Origin: Clostridia bacterium
GTDB taxonomy: Bacteria > Bacillota > Clostridia > Christensenellales > HGM11417
Reading direction: 5' to 3'
DNA: 6,073 nt
NCBI GenBank assembly: GCA_028700355.1
Contig: JAQVSX010000046.1
Coordinates: forward strand, 1-6,073
The notes under the pieces are model-generated. The model ran no database searches. It worked only from the letters and a program-made list of their open reading frames with translations, and was not told where the DNA came from. A program made the translations under genes and the position numbers. Below, in pieces: positions 1-5,975 of the stretch; position 1 is the stretch's first letter, and every line of letters starts with the position of its first letter.

Positions 1-46
1 TTTGCTAATTCTCGCGCTTTTGCCTTGACTTTAAAAATTAAATCCG

Positions 47-85
47 TATCCTGTTCCCTTGAAAAAGGGAGCGGGATATTTTTTT
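47..85 (+). terminator. Strong intrinsic terminator upstream of the recombinase genes
   Basis: Bases 47-60 pair with 65-78 in a 14-bp stem (two G-T wobbles, no mismatch) closed by a GAAA tetraloop at 61-64. Seven T residues follow at 79-85. This is a textbook Rho-independent terminator reading rightward, so it should end transcription of a gene lying mostly to the left of the window. Bases 1-46 could hold the last codons of that gene: one forward frame stops with TGA at 26-28. Too little is visible to call it. Confidence 0.85.
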
Positions 86-141
86 ATGTAATTCAAGTCC
101 CGAAACATCAAAGCAAACAGAAAACATAAAGGAGGAAAGCT

Positions 142-1578
142 ATGAAAGTAAAAGTACGAAAGTGCGCGTATGTAAGAGTTTCAACCGAAGCGGAAGAGCA
201 AGAGAGCAGTTTGCTGTTTCAGACACACTACTATAAATCTCTTATAGAAAGCGAAAAAGATAGCGAGTTTGTAGGCATCTACGCGGACACCAGAAGCGGC
301 GAAAGCGCAAGGCTGAGAAAGCAGTTCAAGGCGATGATATATGCCGCTAAGCGCGGCGAGATAAACTATATCTATACAAAAAGCATTGCGCGCTTTGCCC
401 GAAACTTAGTCGAGACGCTAAATATTGTGCGTGAGCTCAGGGAAAGAAACGTAGGTATATATTTCGAAAAAGAAGGCATAGATACACTTAAGAGCTCGTC
501 GGATTTTATGCTATCGATATACGCGACGGTGGCAGAAGGCGAGCTTAAGAGTATGGGCGATAACGTAAGGTGGGCCGCGCGCAAGCGGTTTCAGCAAGGC
601 AGCGTAGAACTTACCTATATATACGGATACGACATCATGGACGGGCAGCTTATAATAAATCAAAACGAGGCAAAAATCGTACAAGAGATTTTTCAAAGAT
701 ATACAGACGGTGAGGGATTGTCGGTTATAGCGCGCTCGTTAAACGATAGAGGAGTGCCGCGCAAAACAACGACGCCAAAGTGGCGCTCTACTGATTTAAT
801 GCGTATGCTGGTAAACGAAAAGTACTGCGGCGACGCGCTACTGCAAAAAAGCATAATGGTTGACTCAAAGAAAGTAACCAACAACGGCGAAGTGCCTCAG
901 TACTATGTAGAAAACAACCACGAAGCTATAATTAGCCGAAAGATGTTCGATAAAGCGCAGGAGATAAAAAGGCAGCGCTCGGCTAAAATGAAAAAGCCTG
1001 CGCAGGTTACGGTATCGCCGTTCAGCAGGAAAATAAAATGCTTAGAATGCGACAAAAACTATCTACACCGTAAAAACAACCGAAATACACCGTATGAAAA
1101 ATGGATATTCAGCTGCTATACATACGTGCAATTCGGACGCAAGCATTGTAGCGGGCGCAACATTCGCGAGAAGGATTTAAAGGAGTTATTCCTATCGGCA
1201 TATAACGAGGCTGCAGACTTCGAGCCGCACGAAATCAAAAACTTAGACGAAGCTATAAAGGACCTACTCGCGCAAGAGCGTGCGCTAATCGGCTTGAAAG
1301 CAAAAGGATACATAAAGCCTGATGATTATACAGAGCAGCATAAAGAACTGCTGCGGCTTATAAAGGACACAGAGGACGAGTTTATGCTGCAAACGCAGTA
1401 TACTACCGTTCAAAAGAGTGCCGAGATGTATAGCGACAGGCTTGTTGCCAGCTTAGAAAGAGCTGAGATAAGCGGCTTTAATATAACGTTCAAATTCAAA
1501 AACGGTGCGGAGGTAAAGCGAGTGTTCAACAACGATGCCGACCGCAAAGCTACATGGGATAAAAAGTTAGGGAGGTAG
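142..1578 (+). CDS. Large serine recombinase (divergent member of a tandem pair)
   Basis: This is a site-specific DNA recombinase of the large serine family, which cuts and rejoins DNA at attachment sites through a covalent phosphoserine link. The N-terminal resolvase domain (about residues 6-150) has the nucleophile Ser14 in a YVRVST motif, with Arg12 beside it and Arg84 and Arg87 in SIARFARN. A recombinase domain follows (about 160-275), then a zinc ribbon with Cys300, Cys303, Cys325 and Cys336, and a short helical/coiled-coil region (about 366-415). The ATG is preceded by AAAGGAGG at 128-135 with ideal spacing. The core departs from the usual family sequence: YVRVST replaces YCRVST, ADTRSGES replaces the usual ADEGITGT-type loop, and AEGELKSMG replaces AEEESRSIS. 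At 478 aa it is shorter than its partner, mainly in the C-terminal coil. It probably acts with the downstream recombinase, either as a heteromeric partner or as an accessory or directionality subunit; that role is inferred. The family assignment is secure. Confidence 0.93.
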   Translation: MKVKVRKCAYVRVSTEAEEQESSLLFQTHYYKSLIESEKDSEFVGIYADTRSGESARLRKQFKAMIYAAKRGEINYIYTKSIARFARNLVETLNIVRELRERNVGIYFEKEGIDTLKSSSDFMLSIYATVAEGELKSMGDNVRWAARKRFQQGSVELTYIYGYDIMDGQLIINQNEAKIVQEIFQRYTDGEGLSVIARSLNDRGVPRKTTTPKWRSTDLMRMLVNEKYCGDALLQKSIMVDSKKVTNNGEVPQYYVENNHEAIISRKMFDKAQEIKRQRSAKMKKPAQVTVSPFSRKIKCLECDKNYLHRKNNRNTPYEKWIFSCYTYVQFGRKHCSGRNIREKDLKELFLSAYNEAADFEPHEIKNLDEAIKDLLAQERALIGLKAKGYIKPDDYTEQHKELLRLIKDTEDEFMLQTQYTTVQKSAEMYSDRLVASLERAEISGFNITFKFKNGAEVKRVFNNDADRKATWDKKLGR

Positions 1579-1583
1579 TATTA

Positions 1584-3218
1584 ATGTCAAAACCTATGAG
1601 AGTAGTAAGGGAATACGTGCAGCGCGGGCACGTAGAAAAAAACATCGGTACAACACCGATAGCGGCAAAGAAAATGCGCGTGGCGGCGTACTGCCGCGTT
1701 TCAACTAAAGAGGATGACCAGCTAAATAGCTATGAAGCGCAGGTCAATTATTATACGCAGTACATCAGCTCAAAGCCTGAATGGGACTTCGTAGGTATAT
1801 ACGCGGACGAAGGTATAACCGGCACTAAATTACGACGGCGTAAGGAGTTTAACAGGCTAATCTCTGACGCTTTGGACGGCAAGATAAATTTAATTATTGT
1901 AAAAAGCGTAAGCCGCTTCGCCCGAAATACAGTTGACAGCTTATCTACCGTCCGCGATTTACGCGAAAAGGGCGTCAAGATATTCTTTGAAAAAGAGAAC
2001 ATAGACAGCCTTGACAGTAAGTGTGATATGGTGCTTTCGATATACAGCAGCTTAGCCGAGGAGGAAAGCCGCTCAATCTCAACCAACATCCGCTGGCGCT
2101 GGCAAAAGCAGGTCGAGGCGGGCGAGGTTTCATACAACTTTAATCTGTTATACGGATACAGGCAGGACGAGAATAAAAAGGTTGCAATATACAAGCCTGA
2201 GGCGGAAGTCATACAAGACATATACTTCAAGTTCTTAATAGGCTATACGTACAGAGAGATAATAAGGGATTTTAAAGAGCGCGGTGTAGAGCCGCCGAAC
2301 AAGACTAATAAAAGCGGACTGTGGCAGACATCGACGATTAAGAGTATATTAGAGAACGAAAAATATATGGGTGATGTAATACTACAAAAGACGTATACAA
2401 GGGACTTTTTAAGCGAGCGCAGGGTGCTTAACATAGGACAGGCGCCGCAAAAGTATGTTGAGAATAACCACCCTGCAATAATTGACCGCACTACTTGGAA
2501 TGCAGTACAGGCGGAAATGGAGCGCAGGGCAAACTTGCGGACAGTAGAGAAAAGCGGCAAGGGACGGTACTCAGGACAATACGCTTTTAGCGGAAAGATT
2601 GAGTGCGGATGTTGCGGGGCGGGATATAGACGACATCACCAACACGGCAATAGAGCGTGGGTGTGCAAACAACACATTAAGAAATCTTCGCTTTGCCCAG
2701 CGTTACCGATAAGGGAAAACGTGTTAGAGGCGGCATTCGTTCGGACGCTCAACGACATAATACAAAATCACGATAGGATAATAGAGGTCGTCGGAACGGC
2801 GGTAAACGAGGCGTTAGCGGAGGCAGGCGAGGAGCTTGACAGGAACGATGAATTGATTGAGATAGACGGTCAGATTGAAACTCTGCAAGCACGGATTTTG
2901 GAACTCAATAAACAGCGAGGCAAGCGCGAGATAGATGCGGAACAATACAACACCGAAAGCCGTGAGGTTATGACAAAGCTTGATGCGCTGTTCATAGAGC
3001 GTGATTTGATAGCGGAGCAGAGAAACACAGCAACACTCTCAAAAGCATTTCAAGAGGTAGTAGCCGAATTTCTAAGCAAGGCAGGAGCGCAGGCAGAATT
3101 TGACAGGGACATATTTGCACGGCTTGTCGACAAAATTATTGTCAAAAGCAGGGAGAACATAATATTCGTATTAAAGGATGGTACAGAGGTTAAAACGGTA
3201 TTAAGCGATGCGATATAA
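1584..3218 (+). CDS. Large serine recombinase / integrase (canonical member of the pair)
   Basis: This second large serine recombinase is the likely main integrase of the element. A roughly 30-residue basic leader precedes the resolvase domain (about 31-175), which has Ser40 in YCRVST with Arg38, the loop YADEGITGTKLRRR, and Arg111 and Arg114 in SRFARN. The family helix motif AEEESRSIS is at 158-166. The recombinase domain spans about 187-310 and contains NEKYMGDVILQK. The zinc ribbon uses Cys341, Cys344, Cys361 and Cys371. A heptad-like, Glu/Leu/Gln-rich coiled coil follows (about 418-480), as expected for the synapsis-controlling coil of large serine integrases. The ATG at 1584 is chosen because GGAGG (1571-1575) sits in the end of the upstream gene with good spacing; the later ATG at 1674 has no such site. 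Only 5 nt separate the two genes, which implies co-transcription and translational coupling. It shares blocks such as YVENNH and NEKY with the first recombinase, so the two look like an ancient duplication. Base use is richer in GC than in the genes to its right. Confidence 0.95.
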   Translation: MSKPMRVVREYVQRGHVEKNIGTTPIAAKKMRVAAYCRVSTKEDDQLNSYEAQVNYYTQYISSKPEWDFVGIYADEGITGTKLRRRKEFNRLISDALDGKINLIIVKSVSRFARNTVDSLSTVRDLREKGVKIFFEKENIDSLDSKCDMVLSIYSSLAEEESRSISTNIRWRWQKQVEAGEVSYNFNLLYGYRQDENKKVAIYKPEAEVIQDIYFKFLIGYTYREIIRDFKERGVEPPNKTNKSGLWQTSTIKSILENEKYMGDVILQKTYTRDFLSERRVLNIGQAPQKYVENNHPAIIDRTTWNAVQAEMERRANLRTVEKSGKGRYSGQYAFSGKIECGCCGAGYRRHHQHGNRAWVCKQHIKKSSLCPALPIRENVLEAAFVRTLNDIIQNHDRIIEVVGTAVNEALAEAGEELDRNDELIEIDGQIETLQARILELNKQRGKREIDAEQYNTESREVMTKLDALFIERDLIAEQRNTATLSKAFQEVVAEFLSKAGAQAEFDRDIFARLVDKIIVKSRENIIFVLKDGTEVKTVLSDAI

Positions 3219-3429
3219 TTAAAAAAATTAACATTGAAACTCGTCTTGTTTCATTTATAGAATTTTTATTGATTATCTCGGGCAATTTATAACGACATAA
3301 CAAAAGCAGTGCTAAAACTCAAAGGTCTTTATTATCAGGTAAAAAGATAATGTAGTAAGTTTTGCAATAAAAAAGCATAGAATAACGAGGTAAATATCGT
3401 CACATTTTTAGAAATGGAATTTAAGAGTA
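3219..3429. other. Gene-free spacer and probable element/chromosome junction
   Basis: No credible reading frame is present. The stretch separates recombinase genes of moderate GC from an AT-rich transporter operon. Integrase genes usually lie at one end of their element with the attachment site beside them, so the junction is most likely here; this is inference, because the partner end is outside the window. The only visible structure near the recombinase stop is the inverted repeat TGAAAC (3235-3240) / GTTTCA (3248-3253) with a 7-nt spacer, followed by a T-rich run. It could be a weak terminator or part of an attachment site. Confidence 0.4.
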
Positions 3430-3458
3430 TTGCCGTAATAATATAATTATGATATAAT
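3430..3458 (+). promoter_or_regulatory. Extended -10 promoter of the fetAB-like operon
   Basis: The -35 element TTGCCG (3430-3435) is separated by exactly 17 bp from a perfect TATAAT (3453-3458). The TG at 3450-3451 sits one base upstream of TATAAT, forming an extended -10 element. Transcription would normally start about 7 nt after the -10, close to base 3465, which is the A of the ATG of the next gene. No other comparable promoter is seen between 3219 and 3464. An inverted repeat ATTAT-GAT-ATAAT (3446-3458) covers the -10. It might bind a regulator, but in such AT-rich DNA it could be chance. Confidence 0.7.
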
Positions 3459-3464
3459 ACTGTT

Positions 3465-4097
3465 ATGAAGTTTAGTTTTAATAAAATTAAATACAAGCAC
3501 ATCTTAAATATTGAGCGGCTTGAGATTAATGAAAATGCGGTTGCTATCGTAGGTAAAAGCGGTTGCGGCAAGTCAACTTTGCTTAGAATTATGGCAAACA
3601 TTATATCCCTTGATAGCGGAGATTATTTAATTGATGACATAAATATCAATGACTACAATGCTGTTTCTTTTAGAAGGATTGTTACATTGATGAATCAAAA
3701 ACCAATAATATATTTCGGAAGCGTTAAGGACAATATAGTTATAGGAATGCTTTATCAAAATAAAACAACGCCTGATGATAAAAAAATAACAGATTTATTG
3801 AATGCATTTAATATTAACTGCACTCTTGAAAGCAGCGCAAAAAGCCTTTCGTTGGGAGAACAACAAAGGATATGTATGATAAGATCCTTACTGTTGCAAA
3901 GCAAAGTATACTTATTAGATGAACCGACCAGCAGTCTTGATAAAGAAACAGAAGATGCCGCAATGACAACATTTTTTGATACAGCCAAATCTATCGGGAG
4001 TCAGGTAATTTTTGTTACACATAACCCTATAATAGCCGAAAAATATGCCGAAAGAATTATAACGGTTGAAGGAGGGATGGTTTGTGAATATCCTTGA
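3465..4097 (+). CDS. fetA: ABC transporter ATP-binding protein, FetA/YbbL-like
   Basis: This is the cytoplasmic ATPase of an ABC transporter, powering the permease encoded immediately downstream. All nucleotide-binding motifs are present in 210 aa: Walker A GKSGCGKST at 30-38, Q-loop Gln78, signature LSLGE at 128-132, Walker B VYLLDE at 148-153, D-loop SSLD at 156-159 and the switch His186. The signature has Leu where most ABC proteins have Gly (LSGGE). The length and the adjoining UPF0014 permease fit the FetA/YbbL family, reported as a putative iron exporter in E. coli. The substrate here is not shown by the sequence. The ATG at 3465 is the only plausible start: its frame is closed upstream by TGA at 3450-3452, and no ATG, GTG or TTG follows in frame before Walker A. 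There is no Shine-Dalgarno sequence, and the promoter predicts transcription starting at the ATG itself, so translation may be leaderless. Low GC contrasts with the recombinase genes. Homologues are sometimes annotated only as generic phosphate or YbbL-type ATPases. Confidence 0.82.
   Translation: MKFSFNKIKYKHILNIERLEINENAVAIVGKSGCGKSTLLRIMANIISLDSGDYLIDDININDYNAVSFRRIVTLMNQKPIIYFGSVKDNIVIGMLYQNKTTPDDKKITDLLNAFNINCTLESSAKSLSLGEQQRICMIRSLLLQSKVYLLDEPTSSLDKETEDAAMTTFFDTAKSIGSQVIFVTHNPIIAEKYAERIITVEGGMVCEYP
4071..4076 (+). promoter_or_regulatory. Ribosome binding site that fixes the fetB-like start
   Basis: GGAGGG lies inside the 3' end of the ATPase gene, 7 nt before a GTG at 4084. It supports GTG 4084 over the in-frame TTG at 4066, which has no Shine-Dalgarno sequence upstream. 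It also implies translational coupling with the ATPase gene. Confidence 0.8.
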
Positions 4098-4881
4098 TAT
4101 TTCTTATTTTCAGCTTGCTTTGTCTTTTTTATTTATAATATTGTTAATATTGGTATCAGCAATAAGAAAAATCGGCAAACAAAAATTGATAATAATTGCA
4201 AGCCTTAGGATGACTGTACAGCTTGTTGCTGCAGGATATTTGCTTACAATTGTATTTGAAAACCCAAGCTGGTATTTGACGGCCGCAACAATAATGATTA
4301 TGTTGTTTTTTGCAATAATCAATATATTCAAAAGAAGTATTAATCCTATAAGCAATAAATTAAAAATTATTGTAGCAGGTTCACTTATATTAGGAAGTTT
4401 ATTCACGGTATTATTTTTTATTATTATAATTGTAAGAGTTTTTCCGTGGTACTCTCCTCAATATTTCATTCCGATATCGGGCATGATTATTGGGAATTCA
4501 ATGACCGGAATTTTGCTTGGACTAAATAAGATGAGCGATGATTTTATAGAGAAGAGAGATATTATTGAAAATTCACTTATGCTTGGCGCAACAGCAAAGC
4601 AAGCGACAAACGATATAGTAAACAAGAGCATAGAAACAAGTCTTTTACCGACACTTAACTCAATGCTCGGAATGGGCATTATATCATTGCCGGGAATGAT
4701 GACCGGTCAGATTCTTTCAGGCACTTTGCCTACTGTAGCAATAAAATACCAAATAGGAATAATGTTAGCTATACTTGGAGCTATTACTATAACAGTAATT
4801 ATTTTTGTATTGTTGGGATACAAAACTTATTTTAACAACAGAGAGCAACTTGTTGTCGAAACAAAATTTAAGAAAAATTGA
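4084..4881 (+). CDS. fetB: ABC transporter permease, FetB/YbbM-like (UPF0014 family)
   Basis: This is the integral membrane partner of the preceding ATPase. The 265-aa product starts at GTG 4084 and overlaps the ATPase gene by 14 nt. About seven hydrophobic segments are visible, roughly at 8-27, 38-58, 64-82, 94-117, 129-148, 191-214 and 222-246. Family hallmarks are IPISGMIIGNSM (129-140), a cytoplasmic loop with LMLGATAKQA (165-174) that probably contacts the ATPase, SLPGMMTGQI (201-210) and AIKYQI (219-224). The protein ends in a charged tail. The length is close to that of E. coli FetB, as remembered. FetAB is linked in E. coli to iron export and oxidative stress resistance, and plant relatives (STAR2/ALS3) to aluminium tolerance. 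Metal or iron efflux is therefore the leading hypothesis, but the true substrate is not proven by sequence. No truncation or frameshift is seen. Confidence 0.87.
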   Translation: MNILDISYFQLALSFLFIILLILVSAIRKIGKQKLIIIASLRMTVQLVAAGYLLTIVFENPSWYLTAATIMIMLFFAIINIFKRSINPISNKLKIIVAGSLILGSLFTVLFFIIIIVRVFPWYSPQYFIPISGMIIGNSMTGILLGLNKMSDDFIEKRDIIENSLMLGATAKQATNDIVNKSIETSLLPTLNSMLGMGIISLPGMMTGQILSGTLPTVAIKYQIGIMLAILGAITITVIIFVLLGYKTYFNNREQLVVETKFKKN

Positions 4882-4888
4882 GGTGGAT

Positions 4889-5221
4889 ATGAAAATAGGG
4901 ATTATTAGGTGCTTGCAAACAGAAGATTTTTGTCCCGGAACTACTGACTTTAAGATGATTAAGGACAGAAAAGGCGCATTTGAAGGGATTCAAGAAGATA
5001 TAGAAATAGTCGGCTTTATTAATTGCGGTGGGTGCCCGGGGAAAAAAGCAGTGCTTAGGGCAAGAAAGCTAATTGAAAAAGGGGCGGACACAATAGTATT
5101 TGCTTCTTGTATAACTAAGGGAAATCCCGTTGGTTACGCATGTCCTTTTGCAAAAAAAATGAAAGAAATTATTCAAAAGGATTTGCCTGAGAATATAAGG
5201 TACATAGACTATACGCATTAG
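4889..5221 (+). CDS. CGGC domain protein, putative metal-binding
   Basis: This small soluble protein (110 aa) has six cysteines: Cys8, Cys15, Cys46, Cys49, Cys74 and Cys85. Cys46 and Cys49 form the NCGGCPG motif that names the CGGC domain, a family thought to bind metal through conserved cysteines. Other landmarks are the N-terminal beta strand MKIGIIRC and the segment FASCITKGNP, which carries Cys74. The ATG at 4889 is chosen over an in-frame ATG at 4805 because GAGG (4880-4883) overlaps the stop codon of the permease gene with 5-nt spacing; the longer form would run deep into that gene. Being third in an operon with a FetAB-like exporter, it may sense, buffer or deliver the transported metal. 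That role is inferred from context and no enzymatic activity can be assigned. There is no signal peptide or membrane segment, so it should be cytoplasmic. Confidence 0.85.
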   Translation: MKIGIIRCLQTEDFCPGTTDFKMIKDRKGAFEGIQEDIEIVGFINCGGCPGKKAVLRARKLIEKGADTIVFASCITKGNPVGYACPFAKKMKEIIQKDLPENIRYIDYTH

Positions 5222-5283
5222 AGCGAAATAAAGTTAATTAAAGATATAAAATTTTAGTGCATTAAATCTGAAGTGGATTATGC

Positions 5284-5318
5284 GGATTGTTTCTCCCTAT
5301 AAACAATTTCCTGTTTTT
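5284..5318 (+). terminator. Possible weak terminator of the fetAB-CGGC operon
   Basis: ATTGTTT (5286-5292) pairs with AAACAAT (5301-5307) around an 8-nt loop, and two G-T wobbles can extend the stem outward. The following T-tract is broken (TTTCCTGTTTTT). It is the first hairpin with trailing T residues after the CGGC gene, about 65 nt past its stop, but it is AT-rich and weak. Confidence 0.3.
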
Positions 5319-5666
5319 CTGCAGTTAATTTTCTATTGTCTGCCTTTGACATACGGAGCAGATATGCTTAATTATGCTATAACTCAAAACGGCTCTATTA
5401 ATATGTAATTAATATTTTATTTTTAGCGGGATATATTGTATTGCTGTTTTATTATACTAAATGGAATATAAAAAGAAAATGGATATTTTAAATCAATAAG
5501 GGCAATATCATTATTTTAATAAAGTAATTCCATGTCAAGAATATTTAATCAATCATTTCTTCTGCAATTATTAAACTATCATTCTGTGGAAATCTGAAAT
5601 CCGATATATACGGAATGTTGTCAAACTACTCTTTGTTTAAGATTGAATATTATTTTTGTAAAGGGC

Positions 5667-5696
5667 GGAGACGGTTAACACCGAAACGTCTTTTTT
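5667..5696 (+). terminator. Orphan terminator-like hairpin
   Basis: AGACG (5669-5673) pairs with CGTCT (5687-5691), and TT/AA pairs inside a single mismatch extend the stem. Further T residues (5692-5696) follow directly. An alternative inner hairpin, CGGT-TAAC-ACCG (5672-5683), competes with it. No gene ends just upstream, so it may terminate read-through from the operon, a small RNA, or a transcript lost by decay. Confidence 0.45.
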
Positions 5697-5732
5697 CATT
5701 TTATGGCTGAATTGAATTATTGATTAATTTTG

Positions 5733-5756
5733 GAATTCAAAGGACGAATTCAAAGG
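5733..5756. repeat. Tandem direct repeat GAATTCAAAGG (2 copies)
   Basis: Two exact 11-bp copies of GAATTCAAAGG lie at 5733-5743 and 5746-5756, with a 13-bp period and a 2-bp spacer (AC). They sit just left of the second repeat cluster and may belong to the same composite structure. No function can be assigned. Confidence 0.7.
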
Positions 5757-5762
5757 GTATAG

Positions 5763-5858
5763 AACGGCGAACAAAAAGGTGGCGAACAAAAAGGGGACAG
5801 GTGTGCAAGGTTCAAACCATAAAACATAAAAAGTGCAAGTGTAACGGCGAACAAAAAG
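5763..5858. repeat. Direct repeat cluster with GGCGAACAAAAAG (3 copies)
   Basis: GGCGAACAAAAAG occurs at 5766-5778, 5781-5793 and 5846-5858. The first two copies are 15 bp apart and share an extra trailing G. The first and third extend leftward to a 16-bp identity beginning AAC (5763-5778 and 5843-5858). Between the second and third copies are two GTGCAAG units (5803-5809, 5833-5839), two CATAAAA units (5818-5824, 5825-5831) and the string GGGGACAGGTGTGC starting at 5793. From memory, GGGGACAGG-type strings recur in intergenic repeats near REP-associated or IS200-like transposases, but no transposase is present here. An iteron or regulator-binding array is an alternative. Confidence 0.65.
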
Positions 5859-5900
5859 TAACATTAGACAATAAAAGGTGTGAAAAGTACAGAAAATGAT

Positions 5901-5926
5901 AAAAAACCGCTATAAAAACGGTTTTT
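5901..5926. terminator. Bidirectional terminator hairpin
   Basis: AAAAACCG (5902-5909) pairs with CGGTTTTT (5919-5926) in an 8-bp stem with a 9-nt loop. Read rightward it ends in five T residues; read leftward it ends in six (complement of 5901-5906). It could stop rightward transcription coming from the repeat region before it meets the tRNA gene, or back up the tRNA terminator. Confidence 0.6.
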
Positions 5927-5934
5927 GGACATAG

Positions 5935-5968
5935 AAAAACGGCAAAACGTTTGTATCCGTTCTGCCGT
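5935..5968 (-). terminator. Intrinsic terminator of the tRNA-Ser gene
   Basis: Bases 5939-5949 pair with 5958-5968 in an 11-bp stem with one G-T wobble (on the minus strand) and an 8-nt loop. On the minus strand the stem is followed by a T-run, seen as A residues at 5935-5938. It begins only 7 nt past the encoded CCA of the tRNA, which fits termination of the tRNA precursor. Confidence 0.85.
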
Positions 5969-5975
5969 CCGTCAA

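Larger units (their letters stand above)
5222..5732. other. Long AT-rich region without a convincing gene
   Basis: About 510 bases follow the operon with no frame that has a good length, start and ribosome binding site. The best short frame is 43 codons including the stop (5280-5408, plus strand), preceded by only a weak AAGTGG; it shows no recognisable motif. A minus-strand frame of roughly 30 codons around 5275-5365 also looks somewhat protein-like but has no convincing start. The two hairpins in this region are listed separately. It could be decayed DNA or contain an unrecognised small RNA. Confidence 0.5.

Noticed and set aside
1..129. Open frames on both strands across the left edge, including a protein-like minus-strand stretch without a start codon.
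   Set aside because: They run through a 14-bp terminator stem and have no start or motif; likely chance.
1751..2230. Minus-strand frame of 159 codons inside the second recombinase gene.
   Set aside because: It is an antisense shadow of a clearly conserved recombinase catalytic domain, with no ribosome binding site or known motif.
3335..3601. Minus-strand frame of 88 codons over the operon promoter and the start of the ATPase gene.
   Set aside because: Much of it is antisense to the Walker A region, a common source of false hypothetical proteins.
5275..5365. Minus-strand frame of about 30 codons with a protein-like segment (MSKADNRKLTAEKQ).
   Set aside because: It is very short, has no ribosome binding site and matches no family I can name; it may be a remnant, but the evidence is too thin.
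5280..5408. Short plus-strand frame of 43 codons including the stop, starting MRIVSPYK.
   Set aside because: Only a weak AAGTGG precedes the ATG, the length is within chance for this DNA and no motif is recognisable.
5396..5414. Inverted repeat TATTAAT / ATTAATA with a T-rich tail.
   Set aside because: The stem is purely A-T in AT-rich DNA and too weak to call a terminator or binding site.
5733..5858. CRISPR array.
   Set aside because: Repeat units are only 11-16 bp, spacing is irregular (15 and 65 bp) and no cas genes are present.
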